Positions 8,936-16,416 of a stretch of 64,000 bases of DNA are shown here, one piece after another (position 1 is the stretch's first letter; every line of letters starts with the position of its first letter). The translations under genes were made by a program, and so were the position numbers. Source of the stretch: Falsiroseomonas algicola (GTDB lineage Bacteria > Pseudomonadota > Alphaproteobacteria > Acetobacterales > Acetobacteraceae); NCBI RefSeq assembly GCF_011040385.1, contig NZ_JAAIKB010000003.1, positions 310,001 through 374,000 on the forward strand, written 5' to 3'. The notes beneath the pieces were generated by a model that saw only the letters and a program-made list of their open reading frames with translations, did not search any database and had not been told where the DNA came from.

Positions 8936-9900
8936 CGGGGAAGGGCTTCGGCCTCGATCTCGGCGCCGGCTTCGTAGCCCTCCGCGCCGGGCGGCACCAC
9001 CAGCACGGCCGCCGCGGCCGAGAGCGCCTGCAAGGGCAGCGCGCCCACCGCCAGCGGCGTCGCCACCCCGGCGCCATCCAGCGCCAGCGGCACCAGCTCC
9101 GCCAGCCCCACCGTGGAGGCCACCTTGCGCGCCAGCCGGGCGCGGATCGGCGCCGGCGCGGCGGCCCCCGCCAGGGCGCGCAGCGCCGGCAGCCCCAGCA
9201 GCAGCCAGGCGGCGACGGCATCCTCCGCGAGCGGCGGCAGCAGCACCGCCGGCACGCCACCTTCGCGCCCGATCCCGGCTGCCATGCCCGGCCGCGCGCC
9301 CATCCCGGTCATGGCCTCCGCCAGCCCGCCCTCCTGCGTCAGGACCAGGTCGGGCGGCCCGTCCTGCGTCTCCGCCCCCGCCGCCACCGTCCAGGCCGAA
9401 AGCAGCGCCAGCACCGCCGGATCGGCATGCCGCAGCGCGAGGCGCGGCACGCGCACCGCCACCTCCCGCACCCCCAGCGCCGCCAGCGCCGGCAGGTCCG
9501 CCGCCCGCAGCGACTCTCCCGCCGCGCGGATCACCCGACCGGCCTCGATCTCCCCGCCCGGCGCGCGCACCCCGTCGCCGGGCGTCGCCTGTTGCAGGGC
9601 GAGCGGGAGGGGGCCGTCGCCATCCATGTCGAAGGGATCGAGCAGCGCATCCGTCCCCGGCGGCAGCGCCTGCCCCGGGCCGAGGCGCAGGGCCGCGCCG
9701 GGGATCGGCACGGGCGCATAGGGGCTTGCCCCCTCCGTCTCCGCCGCCGCCACCGCCCAGCCATCCCGCATCGCCACCGGCGCGGCGGGCACCGGCGCCG
9801 CGGCCCGCACCTCCTCCGCCAGCACATGGCCGATCGCCGAGGCGGGCGCGCGCCGGTACGGCGCCACCGGCGCCAGCTTGGCCAGCAGAAGCGCGCGCAT
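8932..9900 (-). CDS. Short, divergent MoeA-like protein
   Basis: 322 aa against about 400 for MoeA. The N-terminal domains are recognisable (VAMRDGWAV matches the MoeA MDGYAV block; PPGTDALLDPFD matches GADAVV; then PGEIEAGRVIRAAGE-like spacing). The GGTSxGxxD active-site loop appears reduced to EGGLAEAMTGMG, and the LPGxP block to VPAVLLPP. It is coupled to the intact MoeA fusion by a 4-bp overlap. It could be a regulatory or partner subunit of the MoeA dimer, or an eroding duplicate. No frameshift is seen and the frame is open throughout, which argues for selection. Confidence 0.72.
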   Translation of the reverse strand: MRALLLAKLAPVAPYRRAPASAIGHVLAEEVRAAAPVPAAPVAMRDGWAVAAAETEGASPYAPVPIPGAALRLGPGQALPPGTDALLDPFDMDGDGPLPLALQQATPGDGVRAPGGEIEAGRVIRAAGESLRAADLPALAALGVREVAVRVPRLALRHADPAVLALLSAWTVAAGAETQDGPPDLVLTQEGGLAEAMTGMGARPGMAAGIGREGGVPAVLLPPLAEDAVAAWLLLGLPALRALAGAAAPAPIRARLARKVASTVGLAELVPLALDGAGVATPLAVGALPLQALSAAAAVLVVPPGAEGYEAGAEIEAEALPR

Positions 9901-10040
9901 CGCATCCGGCGCGGTCAGGCGAAGGGGGGTGGAGATGGCGGCCGTCCCGGTTTCCGTTGGCCCGCAGTTAGGGGCGCTGCGCCCGATTCACCAGCGCCCG
10001 GGTCCCGGGAAGTGATGCCGAACCACGCACGCCGTGATCG

Positions 10041-10070
10041 AAAACACAAAAGGGAGAGCGCAACCCTCCC
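10041..10070 (-). terminator. Orphan hairpin with T-rich tail, readable on the minus strand
   Basis: On the minus strand GGGAG and CTCCC arms (10052-10056 and 10066-10070) are followed by TTTTGTGTTTT (10041-10051), the form of an intrinsic terminator. No protein gene lies just upstream on that strand, and moeA-like only starts at 9900. Apart from this, the 9901-10170 gap shows nothing recognisable. Confidence 0.35.
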
Positions 10071-10170
10071 CCGTCATGCCCGCATGGCGTGCATTCCGGG
10101 GGGCGGTGTAGGCTCGCGCAACCTTGAACAACTGCCGGATTCCGTGATCCCCTTGGCCTTTGTCCTGCGC

Positions 10171-10563
10171 ATGCTCGACCGGTTGCGCAGCCTGCCGCTG
10201 TGGATGCGCCTTCTCTGCGCGCTCCTCTTCGGCCTCCTTGCCTTCCTCGTCCGGATCACCCTGCTCGATCACCGCCCGGGCGCGGGGCGGGACCTCATGC
10301 TCGTCGCGATCGTCCTCTCCGCCTTCTGGTGGGGCTTCTGGCCCGGTCTCGTCACCGGGTTCACGGTGCGCGGCCTGGCACTCTGGTATTTCGTCGGCCC
10401 GCCGGAGGTCACGCTGGTCCGTCCCTGGGACGACAAGGGGATCTGGTTCTTCATCGTCATGACCGTCTCCGCCGCCTGGGCCGCGGGCACGGCGCTTCTG
10501 GTGCTGTCCCGCGCCGAGGACCGCGGCGATGACGGCCGCCCGCCCGACCGCCTGGAAGGCTGA
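10171..10563 (+). CDS. Small DUF4118-like membrane protein
   Basis: 130 aa with four hydrophobic segments: LLCALLFGLLAFLVRITLL, LMLVAIVLSAFWWGFW-PGLVTGF, LALWYFV, and FFIVMTVSAAWAAGTALLVL. The layout and the WWGFWPGL turn resemble the DUF4118 membrane module found in the N-terminus of KdpD-type kinases, here standing alone. No kinase or other catalytic domain follows. The ATG at 10171 is the first in frame near helix 1; a GTG at 10144 is an alternative start and neither has a good ribosome-binding site. The gene lies upstream of, and in line with, the GntR regulator. Function unknown. Confidence 0.6.
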   Translation: MLDRLRSLPLWMRLLCALLFGLLAFLVRITLLDHRPGAGRDLMLVAIVLSAFWWGFWPGLVTGFTVRGLALWYFVGPPEVTLVRPWDDKGIWFFIVMTVSAAWAAGTALLVLSRAEDRGDDGRPPDRLEG

Positions 10564-10570
10564 GTCTCTC

Positions 10571-10602
10571 GATTTTCGAAGATACTTGATTGATCGAATA
10601 TC
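10571..10602. promoter_or_regulatory. Putative GntR operator, gntR promoter copy
   Basis: GATTTTCGAAGAT (10571-10583) is followed 10 bp later by TCGAATATC (10594-10602), giving an imperfect inverted repeat of the form GATnTTCGA...TCGAAnATC. It sits 37-68 bp before the GTG start of the GntR regulator. The same 13-mer occurs once more, before the alpha/beta-hydrolase gene at 15694. Autoregulation by the adjacent GntR protein is the simplest reading. Confidence 0.5.
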
Positions 10603-10638
10603 CGCCCCTAGGCTCCCCGCGACGGGAAGGGGGGTATC

Positions 10639-11346
10639 GTGCCGCCGCGCACCAACCAGAAGCCGGCCGAGCCGGAAGCGGTGCTGGTCAGCCAGGACGT
10701 GTTGTCGCGCCTGAAGGGCGACATCCTGGATGGCCACTTCGCACCCGGCACGCGGCTCCGCTTCGCCGATCTCCAGCGCGCCTATGGCGCCGGCATCGGC
10801 ACGCTGCGGGAGGCGCTGTCCCACCTGCTGCCGGAAGGCCTGGTCGAGCTCGATGCCAATCGCGGCTTCCGCGTCGCCGCCATCTCGGCCGATGACCTGC
10901 AGGACGTCTCCGCCCTGCACATCGAATTCGAACAGCGCGCCATCCTGGACAGCGTCCGCCATGGCGACGATGCGTGGGAAGCCGGCCTCGTCCTCGCCTT
11001 CCACCGCCTCGCCAAGATCGAGCGGCTGAGCCGAGAGGAACGCAAGCAGCGCAGCAGCGAATGGCTGGCCGCGCATCGCGACTTCCACCGCGCCCTCGTC
11101 GCCGCCTGCCCGTCCCGCTGGCTGCTGCGCCTGCGCGCGCAGATGTATGACCACATGGAGCGCTATCGCCTCGTCTCCCAGCGCCACCGGCCGCTCGGCC
11201 CATCGAAGCGCGCGGAGCATGAGGCGATCCATGACGCGGCGCTGTCCCGCCAGGCGGAGCGCGCGGCCGAACTCCTCGGCGCCCATCTGCGGGAGACCAC
11301 GGAGACGGTGCTGCGCCACGCGCCGCAATTCATGCCGCCGCCCTGA
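10639..11346 (+). CDS. GntR-family (FadR/FCD-type) transcriptional regulator
   Basis: 235 aa. The N-terminal winged helix spans about 20-85, with LKGDILDGHFAPGTRLRFADLQ and the recognition part GIGTLREALSHLLPEGLVELDANRGFRVA, a typical GntR pattern. The C-terminal helical domain (about 95-225) has the FCD spacing of metal-ligand residues (HRDFHRALVAAC, HEAIHDAAL), so a small organic acid is the likely effector. The start is GTG with GGGAAGGGGGG just upstream. It precedes an extradiol dioxygenase and a TctC receptor on the same strand and probably controls them together with the dehydrogenase/hydrolase genes that face them. Confidence 0.9.
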   Translation: MPPRTNQKPAEPEAVLVSQDVLSRLKGDILDGHFAPGTRLRFADLQRAYGAGIGTLREALSHLLPEGLVELDANRGFRVAAISADDLQDVSALHIEFEQRAILDSVRHGDDAWEAGLVLAFHRLAKIERLSREERKQRSSEWLAAHRDFHRALVAACPSRWLLRLRAQMYDHMERYRLVSQRHRPLGPSKRAEHEAIHDAALSRQAERAAELLGAHLRETTETVLRHAPQFMPPP

Positions 11347-11377
11347 GACGAAGCGGGCGAGGGAGGAAGGAAGAAGA

Positions 11378-12331
11378 ATGCAGGACCCCATCATCAAGGT
11401 GCGCGACGTCGCCTGGATCCGGCTCGGTTCGCCGGACCTCGACCAGGCCGAGCGTTTCCTCACGGATTTCGGCCTGGTCCGGCAGGTGCGGACGGAGGAT
11501 CGCCTCTACATGCGCGGCACCGGGGAAGCCCACCATCTGCACATCACCGAATGCGGGCCGGACCGCGTGCTGGCCGTGGGCTTCCACGCCGACAGCGAAG
11601 CCGACCTGCACCGCCTGGCCGCCCATGCCGCCGGTGCCTCGGGCGTCGAGGACCTGAACGAGCCAGGCGGCGGCAAGCGCGTGCGCCTGAAGGACCACAA
11701 CGGCTTCACCATGGAGGTGGTGCACGGCGTGGCGACGGTGGCGACGCTGCCGGAACGCCATTCCGTGCTGAACACCGGCGCGGATCGCCCGCGCCTCGGC
11801 CAGTTGCAGCGGATCGAGCCGCGCCCCTGCCAGGTGAAGCGCATGGGCCATGCGGTGTTCAGCACGCCGGACATCGAGGGCTCCGTCGCCTGGGCGCATC
11901 GCCACCTCGGCTTCGTCGTCAGCGAGCATGTCCATGCCGAGGACAATCCGGACTTCCTGCTGGCCAGCTTCAACCGCGCCGACCGGGGCGAGGAGTTCGT
12001 GGACCACCACATCATGATGTTCGGCCGCCACAGCCGCGCGGGCCTCAACCACATCTCCTACGAGGTGCAGGACATGGACGACCTCCATGCCGGCCATGAC
12101 TGGCTGAAGAGCCAGGGGCACTACCACCTCTGGGGCATCGGCCGGCACCTGCTGGGCAGCCAGGTCTTCGACTACTGGAAGGATCCCTGGGGCCGCGTGC
12201 ATGAGCATTGGACGGACACGGATGTGCTGAACGCCGCCGTGGCGCCCCGCAAGCTGCCGAAGAGCCAGGGGCTGAAAAGCCAATGGGGGCCACAGGCGCC
12301 CCAGGAATTCCGGGAAGCCGCGAGCGTCTGA
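11378..12331 (+). CDS. Extradiol ring-cleavage dioxygenase (VOC family, catechol 2,3-dioxygenase type)
   Basis: 317 aa, the size of two-domain type I extradiol dioxygenases. Two VOC modules are visible (about 8-115 and 155-280). The iron triad is present in the second: His158 in MGHAVFSTPD, His225 in LNHISYEV and Glu276 in GRVHEHW. The enzyme is expected to open a catecholic ring next to the hydroxyls with O2 in the cytoplasm. GAGGGAGGAAGG provides a good ribosome-binding site 31 bp after the gntR stop, so the two are likely co-transcribed. The TctC receptor downstream and the nearby alpha/beta hydrolase suggest an aromatic-acid pathway, but the ring substrate is not evident. Confidence 0.88.
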   Translation: MQDPIIKVRDVAWIRLGSPDLDQAERFLTDFGLVRQVRTEDRLYMRGTGEAHHLHITECGPDRVLAVGFHADSEADLHRLAAHAAGASGVEDLNEPGGGKRVRLKDHNGFTMEVVHGVATVATLPERHSVLNTGADRPRLGQLQRIEPRPCQVKRMGHAVFSTPDIEGSVAWAHRHLGFVVSEHVHAEDNPDFLLASFNRADRGEEFVDHHIMMFGRHSRAGLNHISYEVQDMDDLHAGHDWLKSQGHYHLWGIGRHLLGSQVFDYWKDPWGRVHEHWTDTDVLNAAVAPRKLPKSQGLKSQWGPQAPQEFREAASV

Positions 12332-12374
12332 TCCCGCGCGCCGCCTGCGGCGGCTTCCGGGACCAGACGCTCGC
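12320..12374. terminator. Long hairpin overlapping the dioxygenase stop codon
   Basis: Arms 12320-12336 (GCGAGCGTCTGATCCCG) and 12358-12374 (CGGGACCAGACGCTCGC) pair at 16 of 17 positions. The loop itself holds a second stem, GCCGCC-tgc-GGCGGC (12340-12354). The TGA stop of the dioxygenase is inside the left arm. There is no T tract, so it may attenuate, stabilise the upstream mRNA or act with Rho rather than end transcription outright. The TctC gene begins 150 bp further on. Confidence 0.6.
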
Positions 12375-12523
12375 TTGCCTTGCCCTCAGACGCCGGGCGC
12401 GCGCTCCGCGCGCTTGGCTTCGCGGCACTGGCCGCGGGCCGCATTCGCGGCCTCGGCCGGCCGGGCCGGCCGCCAGTGTCTGCGCTCGACAATGAAACGC
12501 CGAGTAACGGAGGAAACAACAAG

Positions 12524-13492
12524 ATGCTCACCCGCCGCCTGGCGCTCGGCCTGCTGGCTGCGCCGCTCATTGCCCGCCCGGCCCTGGCCGCCTGGCCGGA
12601 CCGCCCCATCCGCCTGCTGCACGGCTTCGGCCCCGGTGGCACGGCGGACATACTGGCCCGCCTGATTGCCACGCCGATCGGGGAATCACTGGGCCAGTCG
12701 GTGGTGGTGGAATCCCGGCCCGGCGCCGGCGGCAACATCGCCTCCGCCGCGCTGGCCCGCAGCCCGGCGGATGGCCACACCATCGGCCTGCTGACCGGCG
12801 GCCATGCCGTCTCCGCCGCCTTCGCCCAGGGGCTGACCTTCGACCCCGTCAACGACTTCGACTTCGTCTCGATGATCGTGCGCTACGCCTTCGTCATCGT
12901 CGTGCGGGCGGACAGCCCGGCGCGGGACCTGGCGGGGCTGGTGGCGATGGCGAAGGCGCAGCCCGGCCGCGTGACCTTCGGCTCCGCCGGCGTCGGATCG
13001 ACGCATCACCTGGTGGGGGAGATGCTGAACGCCACGGCCGGCATCCAGATGCAGCACGTGCCCTATCGCGGCGACGCCGCCGGCACCACGGCGCTGCTGG
13101 GCGGCGAGGTCTCCGCCATGGTCACCACCAGCGTCGGCGTGCTGCCGCATGTCCGCGCCGGCACGGTGCGGTGCCTGGCGGTGAGCGCCGCCACCCGGTC
13201 GAAGCTGCTGCCCGATGTGCCGACGGTGGCGGAGGGCGCGAACCTGCCGGGCTTCGAGGCGCCCACCTGGGCCGGCATCGCCGCGCCGAAGGGGCTGCCG
13301 GAGCCGGTGGCGCTGCGCCTGCACCAGGTGATCGCGACGGTTATCAACGAACCCGCCATGCGGCGTCGCCTGGACGATCTGGTGGACGGGGAGGTCGATG
13401 CCGGCCGCCCCGGCGACATGCGGCCCTTCGTGGCGGCGGAGATCGCGCGCTGGCGCGCGGTGATCCAGCGCCAGGGCATCCAGATGCAATAG
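12524..13492 (+). CDS. Tripartite tricarboxylate transporter substrate-binding protein (Bug/TctC)
   Basis: 322 aa. A cleavable signal (RRLALGLLAAPLIARPALAAWP) directs it to the periplasm. The family blocks follow: WPDRPIRLLHGFGPGGTAD, VVESRPGAGGNIA, FGSAGVGSTHHL with LNATAGIQMQHVPYRG, and DVPTVAEGANLPGFEAPTW. These receptors bind carboxylates and deliver them to TctAB permeases; no TctAB genes are in the window, so it must share a distant permease or act as a sensor. AACGGAGGAAAC precedes the ATG. It probably captures the acid degraded by the adjacent dioxygenase pathway. Confidence 0.93.
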   Translation: MLTRRLALGLLAAPLIARPALAAWPDRPIRLLHGFGPGGTADILARLIATPIGESLGQSVVVESRPGAGGNIASAALARSPADGHTIGLLTGGHAVSAAFAQGLTFDPVNDFDFVSMIVRYAFVIVVRADSPARDLAGLVAMAKAQPGRVTFGSAGVGSTHHLVGEMLNATAGIQMQHVPYRGDAAGTTALLGGEVSAMVTTSVGVLPHVRAGTVRCLAVSAATRSKLLPDVPTVAEGANLPGFEAPTWAGIAAPKGLPEPVALRLHQVIATVINEPAMRRRLDDLVDGEVDAGRPGDMRPFVAAEIARWRAVIQRQGIQMQ

Positions 13493-13574
13493 GGGCGCGA
13501 TTCCGCTGGCGCCCGCGCCGTCGTTCCTGTTATGTTCCAGTTATCATGGCCCGAGCCGCGCCACCACCTCGAAG

Positions 13575-13601
13575 CCCTCTCCCCCATCGGGGGGGAGAGG
13601 G
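13575..13601. repeat. REP-like GC hairpin in a convergent intergenic gap
   Basis: Perfect 11-bp arms CCCTCTCCCCC and GGGGGAGAGGG around a 5-nt loop, followed by GTCGGGTGAGGGGGG. Sequences of this kind recur in intergenic regions of many proteobacterial genomes, so it may be a dispersed repeat that also stops convergent transcription. The rest of the 13493-13723 gap is locally AT-richer and shows no gene. Confidence 0.55.
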
Positions 13602-13723
13602 TCGGGTGAGGGGGGCTCACCACCCGCACAACCCCACCCATTCATCCGTGAAGCACCCCCAAAATTCGGTGCTAAAGGTGCATAAACGCCATAATCGGCA
13701 TAAGTCACTTAGCGACTAAAAGG

Positions 13724-14761
13724 TCACACCAGCGCCGGCACCTCGACGCCCAGCCGGCCCGCCGCCTCGACCAGTTGCTTCCAGACCCCCGGCGGCAGCG
13801 GAATGCCATCGGCCAGCCGCCGCGCCCGCTCCGCATCGCCGCGCTCGCCGGGCACCAGCAGCGCCTCCGCCCCCGCCGCGCGGGGCTGGGCCGCGATGGT
13901 CGCGGCCAGGTCGTCGACATCCGCGGCCAGCGCGGCCGGATCGCCGAAGGCCGAGAGGTCGAGCGCGATGGCGACGCCGTTCATGCCGTAGGATTTCTCG
14001 CCGCGCAGCGCCGGCGCGATCATCGGGTTGGTCGCGACCAGGCTCGCCAGGCATTCGATCATCAGCGACAGGCCCGCCCCCTTCGGCCCGGCCATCGGCA
14101 GCAGGGTGGCGACCTTCGCGGCATCCGTGGTGTCCGCCCCCTCCGCATCGATGCCCCAACCCGTGGGGATGGGGGTGCCGGAGGCCTTGGCGCCGAGGAT
14201 CTTGCCGAGCGACACCGTCGCGGTGGCCATGTCGAGCAGCAGGGGAGGGTGCGCGCCGCCGGGCATGGCAATGGCGATGGGGTTGGTGGAAACCACGGCC
14301 TTCCGGCTGCCCGGCCAGGCCATCAGCGGGATGCTGGCGGTCATCACCAGCCCCGCCATGCCCTGCGCGGCGGCCTGCAGGGCGAAATGCCCGACGGCGC
14401 CGGCATGGGTGATGTTGCGCGCGACGCACCAGCCCACATGCACGCGCTTCGCCGCCGCGATCGCCTCCTCTATCGCGCGCTTCATCGCGACGGGCCCGGG
14501 CGCGCCCGCGGCATCCAGCAGCGCGATGGCGCCGGCCGCTTTCAGCAGCCGCATCTCGGCTGCGGGTTTGATGTCGCCGCCCGCGATCTGCTCGAGGTAG
14601 CGGGGGATGCGGATCACGCCGTGGCTGTCCACGCCACGGAGATTGGCGAAGACCAGCGTCTCCGCCCAGACCGCCGCATCCTCGCGCGGCGTGCCCGCGG
14701 CGGCCAGGATGTCGCGCGCGAGGGCGTGCAGGGCAGGGGCGGCGATGCGGAGCTTCGACAC
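13724..14761 (-). CDS. Ldh-family (malate/L-lactate/ureidoglycolate) dehydrogenase
   Basis: 345 aa, normal for this NAD(P)-dependent family, which is unrelated to classical lactate dehydrogenases. Diagnostic segments are FANLRGVDSHGVIRIPRY (active-site His in DSHG), NITHAGAVGHFAL, STNPIAIAMPG, LLLDMATATVSLGKI, and GPKGAGLSLMIECLAS near residue 230-245. The enzyme oxidises a 2-hydroxy acid to a 2-oxo acid. The GTG start at 14761 lies 2 bp after the hydrolase stop, so it is the second gene of a two-gene minus-strand operon. The exact hydroxy acid is unknown. Confidence 0.9.
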   Translation of the reverse strand: MSKLRIAAPALHALARDILAAAGTPREDAAVWAETLVFANLRGVDSHGVIRIPRYLEQIAGGDIKPAAEMRLLKAAGAIALLDAAGAPGPVAMKRAIEEAIAAAKRVHVGWCVARNITHAGAVGHFALQAAAQGMAGLVMTASIPLMAWPGSRKAVVSTNPIAIAMPGGAHPPLLLDMATATVSLGKILGAKASGTPIPTGWGIDAEGADTTDAAKVATLLPMAGPKGAGLSLMIECLASLVATNPMIAPALRGEKSYGMNGVAIALDLSAFGDPAALAADVDDLAATIAAQPRAAGAEALLVPGERGDAERARRLADGIPLPPGVWKQLVEAAGRLGVEVPALV

Positions 14762-14763
14762 GG

Positions 14764-15636
14764 CTAGGCCTTCGCCACCGGGAAATGCACGTCGAGCCAC
14801 CCCTTCAGGATGCCCGCCGTGCGCTGGTTGCCGGCGGCCAGCGGGAAATGGTCGGTGCCGGTGATGAGGACCAGGTCCTTCGGCTGCCCGGCCTTCTCCC
14901 ACAGCCGGATCGACTGCTCGGTCGGCGTCACCGTGTCGTCGGCGCCATGGATGAACAGCACGGGGCGGGGGCTGATCCAGTGCACCACCTCCTCCGCCTT
15001 GAAGTCGAACATGGATTGCGCGGTATCGGCGGAGACTTCCATGAGTGCGTTGGGCGACAGGTTCTTGCGCAGATGCTCCTGCATCGGCACCACGTCGAAG
15101 CGCGGCACCGTCAGCGCCTCGCCCGTCTTCTCCTTGTGCGCGCGGTTGGCGGCCAGCATGGCGAGGAACTTGGGCCAGGCCTCGCCGGGATGCTGGCCCA
15201 TGAACTTGCGCTCGCCATGCCCCCAGCCGCAGGAGGAGATGACGGCGGCGAAGCGCTGGTCCACCGCGCCGGCATAGCAGGCGACGGCTGCGCCGAAGCT
15301 GTGGCCGATGATGCCGATCCGCGTCGGGTCGATCTCCGGCCGCTGCGACAGCCAGTTCAGTGCATTCTTGGCGTCCGCCACCTGGTCATGGCACAGCACG
15401 TAGCCGCGCTTGCCGCCGGACTTGCCGCAGCCGCGGAAGTCCATGCGCAGCACGGCATAGCCGAAGGATTCCAGCAGCCGGGCCATGATCTCCGCATGGC
15501 TCTTGTCCTTGGACCCGATGAAGCCGTGCAGCACGATGAAGGCCGGCAGCCGCGTGCCGGGCGGCGTGCCGTCCGGGATGTGCAGGTCGCCCGCGATGTC
15601 GATGCCGTCGGAGACGAAGCTGACGGGGGTGTCCAT
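14764..15636 (-). CDS. Alpha/beta hydrolase (dienelactone-hydrolase/esterase-like)
   Basis: 290 aa. The fold shows VLHGFIGSKDKS (oxyanion region), the nucleophile elbow GHSFGAA near 116, VLFIHGADDTVTP containing the acid Asp, and the catalytic His in GTDHFPL near 267: a complete Ser-Asp-His triad. There is no signal peptide, so it is cytoplasmic. The ATG at 15636 places the reading start just before SFVSDGIDIAGDL; in-frame sequence further upstream would run into the putative operator. With the dehydrogenase it could process a ring-cleavage or lactone product. C-C hydrolase or ester hydrolase activity cannot be told apart here. Confidence 0.87.
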   Translation of the reverse strand: MDTPVSFVSDGIDIAGDLHIPDGTPPGTRLPAFIVLHGFIGSKDKSHAEIMARLLESFGYAVLRMDFRGCGKSGGKRGYVLCHDQVADAKNALNWLSQRPEIDPTRIGIIGHSFGAAVACYAGAVDQRFAAVISSCGWGHGERKFMGQHPGEAWPKFLAMLAANRAHKEKTGEALTVPRFDVVPMQEHLRKNLSPNALMEVSADTAQSMFDFKAEEVVHWISPRPVLFIHGADDTVTPTEQSIRLWEKAGQPKDLVLITGTDHFPLAAGNQRTAGILKGWLDVHFPVAKA

Positions 15637-15693
15637 GGAAGGGCCGTGTCCTCTGACTTGGCGCGGTTGGGCGCGCGGGCGGAGTAGGGCACG

Positions 15694-15722
15694 GATTTTC
15701 GAAGATGCCAAGCATGTTCGAA
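15694..15722. promoter_or_regulatory. Putative GntR operator, hydrolase promoter copy
   Basis: GATTTTCGAAGAT (15694-15706) is followed 10 bp later by TTCGAA (15717-15722). The 13-mer is identical to the copy before gntR at 10571, with nearly the same spacing to the second TTCGAA/TCGAA half. It lies 58-86 bp upstream of the hydrolase start on the minus strand, a normal operator position. Confidence 0.5.
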
Positions 15723-15730
15723 GGCGAAGG

Positions 15731-16384
15731 TCAGTCCTGCGCCAGCGCCGCCTCTCCCGCCGAGGTCAGGCGGTAGGTGCCGCGGCTCACGCGCTCGAAC
15801 CAGCCATGCACGTTGCGCAGCAGGATGGTCGGCGCGTCCGGCACCACCGCCTTCACGGCGCGGGTCGTCGCCGGCCCGTCCCGCAGCGCGCCGGCGCAGG
15901 CCAGCGCCGCCTGGCGATAGGCGGTCATGATGGGCTTGCGGTTGCCCCCGCCCGGCGTCGGGTCGCCGCGCCGCTTCCGGTGCTCCGCCAGCAGGCGGGA
16001 CCGCTTCGGCAGGTTGGGCCGGGGGCGATAGGGCGAGGGCTCCGCCAGCACCTCCACGCGGCCCGTCCCGGGCAGCACCGCCAGCAGGCCGAAGCCCAGC
16101 AGCCGGCAGAGCCTGTGCGCGCGGCGGTCCCGGTCCCGCCCCTTGCGGGTGGCGGGCACGGCCAGCCAGACCTCGTCGCAGGCCGCCAGGCGGTCCACGC
16201 CCTGCAGCAGCAGTTCCAGCGTGAAGCCGCCCTTCATCTCCGCGATCACCAGCAGCGGCGGGTCGCCCGCGCCCAGCGCCACCACGTCGCAGCCCAGCAC
16301 CTCGCCCTTGGGCTCCAGCCCCAGCCGCTCCAGATGCGCCTTCACGGCGGCGTAGAGGCTGGTCTCCGGGGCGCGCTTCGGCAT
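15731..16384 (-). CDS. DUF2161 family protein (PD-(D/E)XK-like fold)
   Basis: 217 aa, cytoplasmic. The N-terminal part (ETSLYAAVKAHLERLG, CDVVAL, LLVIAEMKGGFTLELLLQ) has the E...D...ExK pattern of PD-(D/E)XK nuclease-like domains, as proposed for DUF2161. The central part is basic (KRSRLLAEHRKRR), and the C-terminus looks like a small winged helix (ILLRNVHGWFERVSRGTYRLTSAGEAAL). It may act on nucleic acids; its function is unknown. The ATG at 16384 starts MPKRAPET and lies 32 bp after the histidine-kinase stop, so it may share the kinase transcript. Confidence 0.75.
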   Translation of the reverse strand: MPKRAPETSLYAAVKAHLERLGLEPKGEVLGCDVVALGAGDPPLLVIAEMKGGFTLELLLQGVDRLAACDEVWLAVPATRKGRDRDRRAHRLCRLLGFGLLAVLPGTGRVEVLAEPSPYRPRPNLPKRSRLLAEHRKRRGDPTPGGGNRKPIMTAYRQAALACAGALRDGPATTRAVKAVVPDAPTILLRNVHGWFERVSRGTYRLTSAGEAALAQD

Positions 16385-16416
16385 GGGCCGGGCATGCGCC
16401 CGGGCCGCGCGGGGCG

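Noticed and set aside
7082-10563. Long plus-strand frames antisense to the moeA genes
   Set aside because: No domain; only their end (10171-10563) is likely real, as the DUF4118-like gene.
13575-13601. A strong intrinsic terminator
   Set aside because: No T tract; the sequence type is a common dispersed intergenic repeat, so it is listed as a repeat.
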